A stretch of 64,000 bases of DNA from an uncultured Acidobacteriota bacterium (lineage in GTDB: Bacteria > Acidobacteriota > Terriglobia > Bryobacterales > Bryobacteraceae): assembly GCA_902826685.1 (NCBI GenBank), contig CADEFT010000028.1, positions 1 through 64,000 of the forward strand, written 5' to 3'. The notes under the pieces were generated by a model, which was not told the origin of the DNA, ran no database searches, and saw only the letters and a list, made by a program, of their open reading frames with translations. Below are positions 36,287-45,351 of this stretch, in pieces. Positions within the stretch are counted from its first letter, which is position 1; every line of letters starts with the position of its first letter. The position numbers and the translations under genes were made by a program.

Positions 36287-37742
36287 CTTCGTGCCAACCG
36301 CGGCCGATATGACGCGGTTCCTGCCGGAACTGATCCTCACCGTCATCGGCACGCTGATCATGGTTCTGGAGCCTCTTACGCGCGAAGAAAACAAGAGCCG
36401 CCTCGGCGTCATCGCGCTCGCCGGACTGGTCGCCGCCATGTGGGGCAGCGCCGTGGCCGCCGCCGATCCCGGAACGGCGTTCAACCAGATGCTGATCGTC
36501 GACGGGTTCGGCACCTTCTTCCGGTTTCTTTGCATCGGCGTGGGCATTCTCACGGTGCTCGCTTCGTTCGCTTATCTCAACCGCGAACATGCAAACTCGG
36601 GCGAGTACTACGCGCTGATTCTTTATTCGATCGCCGGACAGTGCGTCATGGTGACGGCCAATGAGCTGATCATGCTGTTCATCGGGCTTGAGATCTCGTC
36701 GATCGCTTCGTACGTGCTGGCCGGCTATCTGCGCGACGACAAGCGCAACAACGAATCGGCGCTCAAATACTTTCTGCTCGGTTCGTTCGCCACCGCATTC
36801 CTGCTCTACGGCATCGCCTGGATTTACGGCGGCACCGGTACCACCAACCTCACCGAGATTCATCGCGTGCTGACCAATCGCGACATCGCACCGCTGGCCG
36901 GCATCGTGGGTACCTCCGCGGCGTTGATGTTTGTCGGATTCGCGTTCAAGGTGGCGGCGGCTCCGTTCCAGATCTGGGCGCCCGATGTCTACCAGGGCGC
37001 GCCCGCGCCGGTCGCGGCGTTTCTTTCCGCCGGGCCCAAAGCGGCCGCGTTCGCCATTTTCCTGCGCGTCTATCTGACGGCGTTCGACACCATCGCCGAC
37101 CGGTGGCAGCCGATCGTCGTCGTCTCCGCGCTGGCGACCATGATCGTCGGCAACTTTGCCGCCCTCCAGCAATCGAACATCAAGCGGCTGCTCGCCTATA
37201 GCTCGATCGCCCACGCCGGCTATGTGATGTGCGCCATCGCGGCCCATTCGCAGATCGGCACGCAGGCGGTGATGTTCTACATGGTGTCTTACGCGTTCAT
37301 GAACGTGGGCGCCTTCGCCGCCGTGACGCACTTTGCGCGGCAGGGCGAACGCTACGTCAATACCGAGGATCTGGCCGGGCTCGGCGTGCGCCAGCCGGCC
37401 ACCGCCGCGCTGCTGACCGTTTTCCTGCTCTCGCTCATCGGCGTGCCGCTCACCGGCGGCTTCTTCGGCAAGTTCTACGTGTTCAAGGCCGCGCTCGACG
37501 CCAATCTGGTATGGCTCACCATCCTCGGCCTGCTCAACAGCGCCGTGGCCGCTTATTATTACCTGCGCATCATCGTCGTGATGTACTTCAAGGAGCCCGG
37601 CGATTCGACCGCGAACCTGCAGCCGCCGGCCATGGGGATTCAGGCCGTGCTTTGGGGCTCGGCCGCCGCGACCCTGGTGCTGGGGATCTTCCCGTCGTGG
37701 GTGCTCGACTACGCGGGCCGCTCGGCGAATCTGGTGAAGTGA
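36276..37742 (+). CDS. nuoN: NADH-quinone oxidoreductase subunit N
   Basis: The 488 aa antiporter-like subunit has about 14 helices. IMLFIGLEISSIASYVLAGY holds the Glu, AFKVAAAPFQIWAPDVYQGAPAPVAAFLSAGPKAAAF the Lys and conserved motif, and KRLLAYSSIAHAGYVMCA the second half. It is the last complex I gene. The TGA at 37740-37742 overlaps the GTG of the HEPN gene as GTGA, so an unrelated gene is coupled to the operon end. Confidence 0.95.
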   Translation: MGDNFVPTAADMTRFLPELILTVIGTLIMVLEPLTREENKSRLGVIALAGLVAAMWGSAVAAADPGTAFNQMLIVDGFGTFFRFLCIGVGILTVLASFAYLNREHANSGEYYALILYSIAGQCVMVTANELIMLFIGLEISSIASYVLAGYLRDDKRNNESALKYFLLGSFATAFLLYGIAWIYGGTGTTNLTEIHRVLTNRDIAPLAGIVGTSAALMFVGFAFKVAAAPFQIWAPDVYQGAPAPVAAFLSAGPKAAAFAIFLRVYLTAFDTIADRWQPIVVVSALATMIVGNFAALQQSNIKRLLAYSSIAHAGYVMCAIAAHSQIGTQAVMFYMVSYAFMNVGAFAAVTHFARQGERYVNTEDLAGLGVRQPATAALLTVFLLSLIGVPLTGGFFGKFYVFKAALDANLVWLTILGLLNSAVAAYYYLRIIVVMYFKEPGDSTANLQPPAMGIQAVLWGSAAATLVLGIFPSWVLDYAGRSANLVK

Positions 37743-38152
37743 ACCGCAAGGATTTGCAGCAGCTTTCCCTTGTGCGCTTGAAGGAGGCGAAGGCGCTCCT
37801 GGCGGCTGGGTGTGCTGACGGCGCCTTTTATCTCGCCGGATACTCCATTGAGTGTGCATTGAAGGCATGCATCGCGAAGAAGACGATGCGCCACGATTTC
37901 CCCGACAAGAAGCGAGTGGACTCGAGCCATACCCACAGCTTGAAAGAGCTTGTACGTGTGGCGGAGTTGGAGACAGCCCTGCGAACACACGGCAAGTCAG
38001 ATCCGCATTTTGAGGAACATTGGGACACATTGCAGCTCTGGTCGGAACAAAGCCGATACAATAGATCTGGCCTTAAAGATGCCCACGATATCATCGAAGC
38101 CGTGGGCGATAGAAAGCATGGTGTTCTCTCGTGGCTCAAGCTGCACTGGTGA
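37739..38152 (+). CDS. HEPN domain protein coupled to nuoN
   Basis: From GTG 37739, which overlaps the nuoN stop as GTGA, the product is 137 aa. LVRLKEAKALLAAGCADGAFYLAGYSIECALKACIAKK is the signature of HEPN proteins (AGYxIECALKA). R109 and H116 in RSGLKDAH form an R-x6-H pair that could be the RNase motif, though this is uncertain. HEPN proteins often act as toxins with an MNT nucleotidyltransferase; none is present here. Base composition looks lower in G+C than the nuo genes, hinting at transfer. The next gene overlaps it by GTGA in the same way. Confidence 0.8.
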   Translation: MNRKDLQQLSLVRLKEAKALLAAGCADGAFYLAGYSIECALKACIAKKTMRHDFPDKKRVDSSHTHSLKELVRVAELETALRTHGKSDPHFEEHWDTLQLWSEQSRYNRSGLKDAHDIIEAVGDRKHGVLSWLKLHW

Positions 38153-38514
38153 ATTTTGAAATCGAACAAGCGGAGCGCGTCCTGCAAGCCCTCGACGCCG
38201 CGGGCTTGCCTGTGCAGGTCGCCCTCTGGGTTTACCTCGCCGAATACGGCGATTGGCGGCTATTACTTTCGTCCAAGGCCTTCGACGAAATAGGGCGCAC
38301 AGACGCCTATAGATTAGTGCGTGAAAAGCTATCGCGGAGCGGAGTAGACGTGGATGACCCCCCTACTATGATCCTCATGCGGACCAACGAGACGTTTATC
38401 AAGGGCCTGCGGCGTGTCTACGCGAAGATGAAACGCACATACGGCCTCAGGCTCGGCGGCCTGTCCTTCGGCGACCGGTTCATCGAAGACGCGTTCGTCT
38501 ACCGCATCAAATAA
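38149..38514 (+). CDS. Unknown 121 aa partner of the HEPN protein
   Basis: GTG 38149 overlaps the HEPN stop as GTGA and gives MNFEIEQAERVLQALDAAG; an ATG at 38131 would add six residues. The product has VQVALWVYLAEYGDWRLLLSS, then FDEIGRTDAYRLVREKL and NETFIKGLRRVYAKMKRTYGL. This resembles small proteins with an A-x-W-x-Y...WRL segment followed by a G-x-x-x-AY-R helix, whose role I do not know. No DNA-binding or nucleotidyltransferase motif (GSxARG) is visible, so it is not an MNT antitoxin. The tight coupling suggests it binds or neutralises the HEPN protein. Confidence 0.65.
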   Translation: MNFEIEQAERVLQALDAAGLPVQVALWVYLAEYGDWRLLLSSKAFDEIGRTDAYRLVREKLSRSGVDVDDPPTMILMRTNETFIKGLRRVYAKMKRTYGLRLGGLSFGDRFIEDAFVYRIK

Positions 38515-38520
38515 AATCCA

Positions 38521-40104
38521 TCAACCGCGCCCGCCTGCCTGATGCCGCTTCGCCGTCCACCGCGCCTTCAGATACTCACCCATATCCACCGTGCCGCTAA
38601 GCGCGCCATCGCGCACCGTTCCGCTGAATTCAAACATCAGCGAATCGCCGTGCCGCTCGGTGTAGGCGCTATTCAACCGCACGCGATCCCCTTCCACCGT
38701 CCCGCGCAGATCGCGTGAAACGAAGTCGCCCTGGTGCGTCCCTTCCACGCGTCCGCCCTTCTGCGTCAGGTAGAGCGCATGCGTCGATTTACCCGCCAGG
38801 TATTCGATCTGCACATCCCACTGCCCGGTCAGATCCGCCGCCGGCGCTTCATTTTTCGGCTCCTCCTGCTTCGGTGGATGCGTCAGCGTGGCATGCAGCC
38901 GGTCGGCGACGATCTTCTCCTCCCCATCGTGCAGCATGTAGGGAACGAAAGACACCGCTTCGCGATCGCGGTCGCGTCCGCGGCCGGTGGGTAGCGCGAT
39001 GCGCGGCTCGGTGGTGAACAGGTGCTGCGATACCGCCGCCCCGGTGACGCCCAGCTTGGCACGATCCCAGCGGATCGTCAGCGACGGCGTCTTGTTCGAC
39101 AGCCCGTTCGGCTGCCGGACTTCGGTCTCCACGCCCGGAATGGACGCCATCCGCTTGGCGACATGATCCACCCGCGCCATCCATTTATCCCACTCGGCCT
39201 TGTGGTCGCGCTTCATCCACATTTCCACCGCCGTCAGCATCCCGATCGCTTCTTCCTTGCCGACCTTAAACCCGCGCGAATAGCCATGATGCGGCGCCGA
39301 GTGCACCCACGCCGCCTGCACCAGATCCTTGCGGCCCAGCAGCAACCCGCCCGTCTGCGGCCCGCGGATGCACTTGCCGCCGGAATAAGTCACCAGCGTC
39401 GCGCCGGCTTCCAGATGGACGTTGGGAACGGTGAGAATCTCCGCCGCCGCGTCCACCAGCACGGGCACGTTGCGCTTGCGCGCCGCCTCGCAAATCACGC
39501 GCGTCGATAGCGCTCCTTCCTCCGCTTCCGGACCCGCCAGGATATAGACCATCGCCGTGCGCGGCCCAAACGCCGCTTCCAGTTCCTCCGGCGTGCCCGC
39601 TTCCACTACGCGAACGCCCACCGCTCTCACCGACGCGTCGTACACGTTGCGCGAATGCTTCGGGATGATGACTTCATCCTTGGGAAATCCAGCCAGGTTC
39701 GGAATTCGGACGTGCAGGTCCGGATTGCCGCCCGCCACGCAGGCCGCCGTGGCATGGGTCAATGCCGCCGCGCAGCCGCAGCTCACCATGCCCCACTCGG
39801 CTTTGGTCAACTCCGCCAGCCGCTTGCCGATGGCGGCCATCAGTTCATCCATGTGAACGTAACGCTGCGAAGCTTCGGCCATCGCCGCCCGCACCTCGGG
39901 CAGCATCGTCGATCCGCTGATAATGGTGAACGTGCCGCGGGCGTTGATCAGCGGCTTCATGCCGATCGCTTCATACACTCCCGCCGTGGGCGCGGCCGTC
40001 GCGGGCCGTTGGAAAAAACTGGTGAAAGCGGCCAGGCTGCCCCCGCGGAACAGCTCCCGGCGTCCGAGCTTTTGGCGAATGAGTCGATACATGCCTTCTA
40101 TCAT
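38521..40104 (-). CDS. Tat-exported SelA-like PLP-dependent enzyme with C-terminal beta domain
   Basis: From ATG 40104 the product is 527 aa (ATG 40092 is also possible). LGRRELFRGGSLAAF near the N-terminus is a twin-arginine signal. The PLP fold of the SelA/DgaE type follows: MKPLINARGTFTIISGSTMLP, SCGCAAALTHATAACVAGGNPD, then VPVLVDAAAEI (Asp) and TYSGGKCIRGPQTGGLL with the PLP lysine. The last ~100 residues are a separate beta domain (GQWDVQIEYLAG...THALYLTQKGGRVEGTHQG). Family members act on sugar acids or seryl-tRNA; selenium use is unlikely without other sel genes. A PLP enzyme sent out of the cytoplasm is unusual. It is divergent from the copper-site protein gene. Confidence 0.82.
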   Translation of the reverse strand: MIEGMYRLIRQKLGRRELFRGGSLAAFTSFFQRPATAAPTAGVYEAIGMKPLINARGTFTIISGSTMLPEVRAAMAEASQRYVHMDELMAAIGKRLAELTKAEWGMVSCGCAAALTHATAACVAGGNPDLHVRIPNLAGFPKDEVIIPKHSRNVYDASVRAVGVRVVEAGTPEELEAAFGPRTAMVYILAGPEAEEGALSTRVICEAARKRNVPVLVDAAAEILTVPNVHLEAGATLVTYSGGKCIRGPQTGGLLLGRKDLVQAAWVHSAPHHGYSRGFKVGKEEAIGMLTAVEMWMKRDHKAEWDKWMARVDHVAKRMASIPGVETEVRQPNGLSNKTPSLTIRWDRAKLGVTGAAVSQHLFTTEPRIALPTGRGRDRDREAVSFVPYMLHDGEEKIVADRLHATLTHPPKQEEPKNEAPAADLTGQWDVQIEYLAGKSTHALYLTQKGGRVEGTHQGDFVSRDLRGTVEGDRVRLNSAYTERHGDSLMFEFSGTVRDGALSGTVDMGEYLKARWTAKRHQAGGRG

Positions 40105-40145
40105 CCCGCACCGTGAGCGCGGTCGCGTGCTAAACTTTTGCCCCA

Positions 40146-41042
40146 ATGAGGTGTGGTCTTCTTTTCTGCCTCTGCTTAACCGGCCTCGCTTCCGCCGCCG
40201 AACTTCTAACGGACTTTCGCCCCTCGCCGCTACGCAGCGCCCATGGACCCGTGGTTCAGGTAGAATTCGCCACCGCTTTTCTGAACGTGGAACCAGGCAG
40301 TCTGGCCCTGCATCTGCCCGGTGCGATGCTCAACTTCCGCTTCGACGAAGCCGTGTGGATCGTCGGCTACCGGACGTCGCTGCTCGACGCCCAGGGCAGC
40401 GAGCCTAAGGAAAATCATCTTTGCCATACGTTCCTCGGCGACCAGCGCGTGATGCAGACCGGCGATCAGGAGGTGCGCGGACTCTACTCCGATCACTACA
40501 CGCCCGAGATCCGGCTGCCCGACGGCTTTGGCGTCCGCGCCGCCGCGCGAGAGCCCCTGCACTGGATGCCCATGTTCAACAACCGCGCGAGCGACCCGGT
40601 ACGCGTTCGCATGAAAGTGGTGCTTTCGGTCATTCGCGTCAAGCAGGTAACGAAGCCGCTCACCCCTCTCTACGCCACGCTGCGCAGCGCCCAAACGCCG
40701 CATCTCTATTTCGTCGAACCGGGCCACGATGAGCGTAAGGCCGAATTCGAACTGCCCTTCAACGGACGCATTCACTTCCTGGGCACGCACATCCACCCCT
40801 ACGGCAGCGCGGTGGAGCTGTTCAATGTGACGCGAAACGAAAGCGTATGGCGCGGTGGCCGCAAGCTCGATTCCAAGGGAGAAATGACCGGCTTCGATTC
40901 CTACTCCAACGGCGAAGGCTATCGCGTCAAGGCCGGCGAGCGGTTCCGCGTCACGGCGGCCTACGATAACCCCACCTCCGCCCCTATCGATGCGATGGCG
41001 GGATTGTACATTCTGTACAGCCGGCTGTCCAATGGACCTTGA
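40146..41042 (+). CDS. Secreted PHM/DBH-like (Nod19-type) putative copper protein
   Basis: The 298 aa product has a signal peptide (MRCGLLFCLCLTGLASA). The rest is beta-rich and has histidines in the order found in type II copper monooxygenases: NHLCH (H91, H94), LHWMPMF (H139), and GTHIHPYG (H215, H217) with M284 in DAMAGLYI. In PHM the pattern is a His pair plus a third His for one copper, and HxH plus Met for the other. This could be a monooxygenase-like or copper-binding protein; the match is in motif order, not overall identity. TAAACT ends 9 bp before the ATG. A TonB-dependent receptor gene follows after 105 bp. Confidence 0.6.
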   Translation: MRCGLLFCLCLTGLASAAELLTDFRPSPLRSAHGPVVQVEFATAFLNVEPGSLALHLPGAMLNFRFDEAVWIVGYRTSLLDAQGSEPKENHLCHTFLGDQRVMQTGDQEVRGLYSDHYTPEIRLPDGFGVRAAAREPLHWMPMFNNRASDPVRVRMKVVLSVIRVKQVTKPLTPLYATLRSAQTPHLYFVEPGHDERKAEFELPFNGRIHFLGTHIHPYGSAVELFNVTRNESVWRGGRKLDSKGEMTGFDSYSNGEGYRVKAGERFRVTAAYDNPTSAPIDAMAGLYILYSRLSNGP

Positions 41043-41064
41043 CGCGCGGCCGAATTTGAATTAC

Positions 41065-41094
41065 TTTACACTATCGCCGCTTTTCTTTTAAAGT
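41065..41094 (+). promoter_or_regulatory. Promoter TTTACA-N18-TAAAGT for the TonB receptor operon
   Basis: TTTACA (41065-41070) and TAAAGT (41089-41094) are 18 bp apart. Transcription would start near 41101, leaving a 47 base leader with AGGAG at 41138-41142, five bases before the ATG. The -10 and spacer match the nuo promoter. Confidence 0.55.
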
Positions 41095-41147
41095 GGCACC
41101 AAGGACCGAGTCGTCGCTTCATCCGTCTTCTTCTAACAGGAGTTTCT

Positions 41148-44100
41148 ATGCGATGGCTAGGGAGTTCGCTGGTCTTCTTGTCTCTTTGTGGCGCCGCGAT
41201 GGCTCAAGTCCGCGACACGGCGTCGGTCTTCGGTACGGTTACAGACGCGCAGGCGGCTCTGGTGCCTGGCGCCAAGATCGTAATTTCCAACTCGGCCACT
41301 GGCGCCACGCGTAGCGCCACCACCGACGCGAGCGGCGCTTACGTGTTCGCTCTGCTTCCCGTCGGCATCTACAATTTCACCGTCGAGCAGTCGGGCTTCC
41401 GCAAGTACGAGCGCCGGTCGGTGCAGTTGCAGGCCAATGAGAACATTCGACTCGATGTCGCGCTCGAAGTCGGCAACGTTTCCGAGACCGTATCGGTCGA
41501 AGCGTCGTCGGCGCAGGTGGACACGCGCTCGGCCACGGTCAGTCAGACGGTCGATTCCAGACGTGTCGTTGAATTGCCGCTAAACGGGCGGAATCCCGCC
41601 GATCTGATTCTGCTCGCCGCCGGTGTCTCCTCCGGCGCCGCCAATAATTCCGGCGATGTCGGCGGCTCCAGTTGGCGTCCAAAAGGGCAGAAAGAAATCA
41701 CCGTCAACGGGTCGCGCAACAACAACCTGCGCTACACCCTCGACGGCGGAACGAACATGGACGACCTGGTGAACGGCAACCTCGATTTTCCGTTCCCCAA
41801 CGCCGTGCAGGAGTTCAGCGCGCAAACCAGCAACATGGGCGTCGAGCAGGGCGGCCTTTCCGGCGGCGCCCTCAACGTGGTCACCAAGTCCGGCACCAAT
41901 CAGATTCATGGCGATGCCTTCTGGTTCGTCCGCAACACCGAGTTGAACGCGCGTAATTTCTTCTCGCGCAGCCCGGACCTGCTCAAGCGCAATCAGTTCG
42001 GATTCACCGTCGGCGGACCGTTTGTCAAGAACCGGCTGTTCGGCTTCATGGGGCTGCAGAGGCTTACGATCCGCGCCGCGGCCGGCAACAATCGCGACCT
42101 CACCCTCACCGCCGCCGAACGCAGCGGCGATTTTTCCGCCAGCACCTCGCGGACCCTCTACGACCCGCTCACCAACGGCACGCCGTTCGCGGGCAACCGG
42201 ATTCCCACCAGCCGCTTCGCCGCGCCCGCCGTCAAACTGCTGACCTTTTCCCCCCTGCCCGACTCGGAAGGATTCGTTCGCTACGCGGTCTCGCAGCCCG
42301 AGAACGGACTGCAGGGCATCGGCAAGCTCGACTACGTGCACAGCCAGGCGCACAGCTTCGTATTCCGCGTCTTTGAAAGCGATACCGAACAGCCCTACAG
42401 CTCCCCGCAGGACAACATCCACGCCGTCCGCTACGCCAGCATCCGCGATTCGCGCTCGGCCACTTTGGGGCACACGTGGGTGAAGGGCGCAGCCACCGTG
42501 ATTCACACGCAGTTCACCGCCGCCCACCAGATCGCCGATGCGCGCACCGATTTCCCGTTCACCACAGCCGACCTCGGCGTGAAGCTCAATCCTTACGGCA
42601 ATCACATCGACATCGCGATGACCCAGAGCGGCGTCTCCTTCGCCCAGCCGCTGCATGCCATACGCTTCGGCCGCGGCAGCATGGAAGTGCAGCACGACTG
42701 GTCGCGCTCCCAGGGCAATCACACCATGGTGTGGGGCGTGAACGTGGTGCGCAAACGGTTCAACAACAACACGCTGTTTCACAGCTCCGGCCAGTTCCAG
42801 TTCGATGGCCACGTGACCGGATTCGGCAACGCTTCGGGCTTCGACCGCGCCGATTTCCTGCTCGGCGGTTTCTCGTTCTTTACGCAGAACAGCGGTGAGT
42901 TCGAGTCGCGCCGCGGCACGCAGGCGGGCTACTATTTCGGCGACACCTGGCGCGTGAAACCCGGCCTCACGCTCAATTTCGGCCTGCGCTATGAGCCCTA
43001 CGGATTGTTCTCCGACCTGCTCGACCGCAACCAGACCTTCGACATGGCCGCCAACCGCGCCGGCATCCGCTCGACCATCTATAAAAACGCGCTGCCCGGC
43101 CTCTTCTACCGCGGCGATAAGCGGCCGGCCGGCTACGGCGGCGGCGACACCTTCGGGCGGACCGTGGCCGACCCCGACTACAACAATCTCGCCCCTCGCG
43201 TCGGTTTCGCCTGGTCGCCGTTCGGCAACGCCAAGACCAGCATTCGCGGCGGCTATGCGATCTTCTACGATGCGCCGGCGCTCAACTCGCAGAACGACGC
43301 CAACAACGTCACTCCGTTCAGCTACAGCGTGGAGTTCAACGACGGTTCCTTCGCCGATCCGTTCCGCGGCAAGGAAGCTCTGAACATCTTTCCGGCCAGC
43401 GCCGCCAACAAGGACGTTCCATTCCCCACGCCGCTGTTCACCATCGTGCTCGACAAGAAATTCATTACGCCCTACACCCAGAACTGGAGCCTCACCTTCG
43501 AGCGTGAGATGTTCTCAAACACTGTGTTCCGCGCGGGCTATGTCGGCACCAAATCCACTCACCTCAAAACCGAGTACGATCAGAACGCGCCCATCTACAA
43601 TCCAAACCTCACGCTGGCCCAGAATCGAAACACCATCGACGATCGCCGCCCGGTGCAGGATTTCCAGACCATCTCGCGCTGGATGCTGGGACACAATCAG
43701 ATCTATCACTCGCTGCAACTGTCGGCCGACAAGCGCTACTCGCGCGGCTTCACCGTGAGCGCGTCCTATACCTGGTCGAAGAACCTCGACTACACCTCGC
43801 GCAACGGCTTCGGCGGCAGCCGCGGTATCAACAATCCGTTTAACTTCTTCTTCTCGCGAGGCAACTCCGATCTCACCCGCCAGCATCGTTTCGTCGGCTC
43901 GTTCGTCTGGGATCTGCCGGCCATGAAGAACTCGGGTGCCGCCGCCAAAGCGGTACTGGGCGGCTGGCGCATGAGCGGAATCGTGTCGCTGCAATCGGGA
44001 CGGCCGTTCTCCATCGGAGCCTCGAACAACTCGATTGCCGGCGCCGGCAGCGCTCGCGCCGACCTCATCGGTTCCGGCAATCCGATTCTCGACACCGGCC

Positions 44101-44420
44101 GCTCCAAGGGCCAAAGGTTGAGCGCCTACTTCGACAGGGCCCGCTTCGCCGACCCGGCTCCCAACACCTACGGCACACTCGGCCGCAACGCGCTTTTCGG
44201 GCCCGGCTTTGCCAATTACGACACATCGTTGACCAAGAGCTGGGGCTTGCCCTTCGGCGAGAGGAGCCTCGTCGAATACCGCTTTGAGGCGTTCAATCTG
44301 TTCAACGCGACGCACCTGGCGAACCCGGTGCTTGGGTTGACGAATCCGAACTTCGGTAGAATCACGGGAACAGATGGGGATCCGCGCATCCTACAAATGG
44401 CGCTCAAATTCGCCTGGTGA
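41148..44420 (+). CDS. Oar-like TonB-dependent receptor with carboxypeptidase-regulatory domain
   Basis: The 1090 aa protein begins with a signal peptide (MRWLGSSLVFLSLCGAAMAQ), then a CarboxypepD_reg-like beta domain (residues ~22-110: GTVTDAQAALVPGAKIVISN...GAYVFALLPVGIYNFTV), a plug region with VVELPLNGRNPADLILLAAGV and GGTNMDDLVNG, and a long beta-barrel. It ends MALKFAW; a terminal aromatic is expected of an outer-membrane barrel. Such receptors are abundant in Solibacteres and probably take up or secrete large molecules, perhaps peptides or glycans. AGGAG at 41138-41142 supports the start. The sulfite-oxidase-like gene overlaps its 3' end by 47 bp in another frame. Confidence 0.9.
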   Translation: MRWLGSSLVFLSLCGAAMAQVRDTASVFGTVTDAQAALVPGAKIVISNSATGATRSATTDASGAYVFALLPVGIYNFTVEQSGFRKYERRSVQLQANENIRLDVALEVGNVSETVSVEASSAQVDTRSATVSQTVDSRRVVELPLNGRNPADLILLAAGVSSGAANNSGDVGGSSWRPKGQKEITVNGSRNNNLRYTLDGGTNMDDLVNGNLDFPFPNAVQEFSAQTSNMGVEQGGLSGGALNVVTKSGTNQIHGDAFWFVRNTELNARNFFSRSPDLLKRNQFGFTVGGPFVKNRLFGFMGLQRLTIRAAAGNNRDLTLTAAERSGDFSASTSRTLYDPLTNGTPFAGNRIPTSRFAAPAVKLLTFSPLPDSEGFVRYAVSQPENGLQGIGKLDYVHSQAHSFVFRVFESDTEQPYSSPQDNIHAVRYASIRDSRSATLGHTWVKGAATVIHTQFTAAHQIADARTDFPFTTADLGVKLNPYGNHIDIAMTQSGVSFAQPLHAIRFGRGSMEVQHDWSRSQGNHTMVWGVNVVRKRFNNNTLFHSSGQFQFDGHVTGFGNASGFDRADFLLGGFSFFTQNSGEFESRRGTQAGYYFGDTWRVKPGLTLNFGLRYEPYGLFSDLLDRNQTFDMAANRAGIRSTIYKNALPGLFYRGDKRPAGYGGGDTFGRTVADPDYNNLAPRVGFAWSPFGNAKTSIRGGYAIFYDAPALNSQNDANNVTPFSYSVEFNDGSFADPFRGKEALNIFPASAANKDVPFPTPLFTIVLDKKFITPYTQNWSLTFEREMFSNTVFRAGYVGTKSTHLKTEYDQNAPIYNPNLTLAQNRNTIDDRRPVQDFQTISRWMLGHNQIYHSLQLSADKRYSRGFTVSASYTWSKNLDYTSRNGFGGSRGINNPFNFFFSRGNSDLTRQHRFVGSFVWDLPAMKNSGAAAKAVLGGWRMSGIVSLQSGRPFSIGASNNSIAGAGSARADLIGSGNPILDTGRSKGQRLSAYFDRARFADPAPNTYGTLGRNALFGPGFANYDTSLTKSWGLPFGERSLVEYRFEAFNLFNATHLANPVLGLTNPNFGRITGTDGDPRILQMALKFAW

Positions 44421-45351
44421 CGGCCTTTCCAGGCGCGGCTTCCTCGGCGTGGCGCTGTTCGATCTCTCGCTGCTCGAAGACGAAGCGACGCACAACGAAC
44501 TGTTCTTCGTCCATGATCGTTCGGGCAGCCCGAACATTTCCACGCACGATTGGAAGCTCAACGCTCCGGGCGCTCCGCTCACCTACGAGCAACTGTCCGA
44601 ACTGCCCACTCGCGCCCTCGATGCTACGCTCGAATGCGCCGGAAATCCACCCGGTGGCGGTCTGGTCAGCCACGCCGTATGGGAAGGCGTTCCGCTTAAA
44701 GATATTCTCAACCGCGCCGCGCCGCGCGCGTTCGTGCGGCTGGCCGCTCGCGACGGATTCACCCGCGTGCTTCCCTTCGAAAAGGCGATGCACCCGGACA
44801 CGCTGCTCGCGCTGCGCATGAATGGAGAGTCGCTGCCTCCCGCGCATGGCGGTCCGGTGCGCCTTCTGGTTCCCGGCTGGTACGGCATGGACTCGGTGAA
44901 GTGGCTCGATTCGATCGAGCTCACCGATACGCCCGATGAGAGCAAAGAGTACCGTCGCCGGACACAATCGCTGCTGGGCGCGGCGACCGGCGATCCGGTG
45001 CGCGGTGTCTTGATTAAATCCGTCTTCTCCCGGCCCATCGACGGAGCCGTACTGGCCACGCGCCGCTTCACGCTTCGCGGAGCCGCCTGGGCCGGCGAAG
45101 GCCGCGTGGCAAAGGTGGAGGTCTCGACCGACGACGGGTCGACATGGGTCCCCGCGCGATTGGGCGAGGCCAAGCCGTGGTCCTGGGTCTTTTGGCAATG
45201 CGATTGGAGAATCCCGCGCGCCGGTGAGCACCGGTTGGCGGTGCGCGCCACCGGCGATCGCGGCGATGCGCAGCCCGCCGCGCGCGATCCCCGCCGCGCC
45301 GACGCCTATGAGCAAAACGCCTGGCAGCGGATCGCGGTCACCGCCATATGA
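44374..45351 (+). CDS. Sulfite-oxidase-like molybdopterin oxidoreductase, Tat signal
   Basis: The 325 aa product has SRRGFLGVAL near residue 20, a twin-arginine signal, then the sulfite oxidase molybdopterin domain: LECAGNPPGGG with C88 as the expected Mo ligand, GFTRVLPFEKAM, and HGGPVRLLVPGWYGMDSVKWLDSIEL. From about residue 205 a Mo-co dimerisation (Ig-like) domain follows: GVLIKSVFSRP, FTLRGAAWAGEGRVAKVEVSTDDG and WVFWQCDWRIP. Its electron acceptor is unknown; no haem subunit is near. The ATG at 44374 lies within the end of the TonB receptor gene, so the two overlap by 47 bp. The TPR gene overlaps the stop as ATGA. Confidence 0.85.
   Translation: MGIRASYKWRSNSPGDGLSRRGFLGVALFDLSLLEDEATHNELFFVHDRSGSPNISTHDWKLNAPGAPLTYEQLSELPTRALDATLECAGNPPGGGLVSHAVWEGVPLKDILNRAAPRAFVRLAARDGFTRVLPFEKAMHPDTLLALRMNGESLPPAHGGPVRLLVPGWYGMDSVKWLDSIELTDTPDESKEYRRRTQSLLGAATGDPVRGVLIKSVFSRPIDGAVLATRRFTLRGAAWAGEGRVAKVEVSTDDGSTWVPARLGEAKPWSWVFWQCDWRIPRAGEHRLAVRATGDRGDAQPAARDPRRADAYEQNAWQRIAVTAI

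Noticed and set aside
36192..38030. 612 aa minus-strand ORF opposite nuoN
   Set aside because: Shadow of nuoM/nuoN and the HEPN gene.
38131..38514. MNT antitoxin for the HEPN gene
   Set aside because: The GSxARG-type nucleotidyltransferase motif of MNT proteins is not present in the 121 aa partner.
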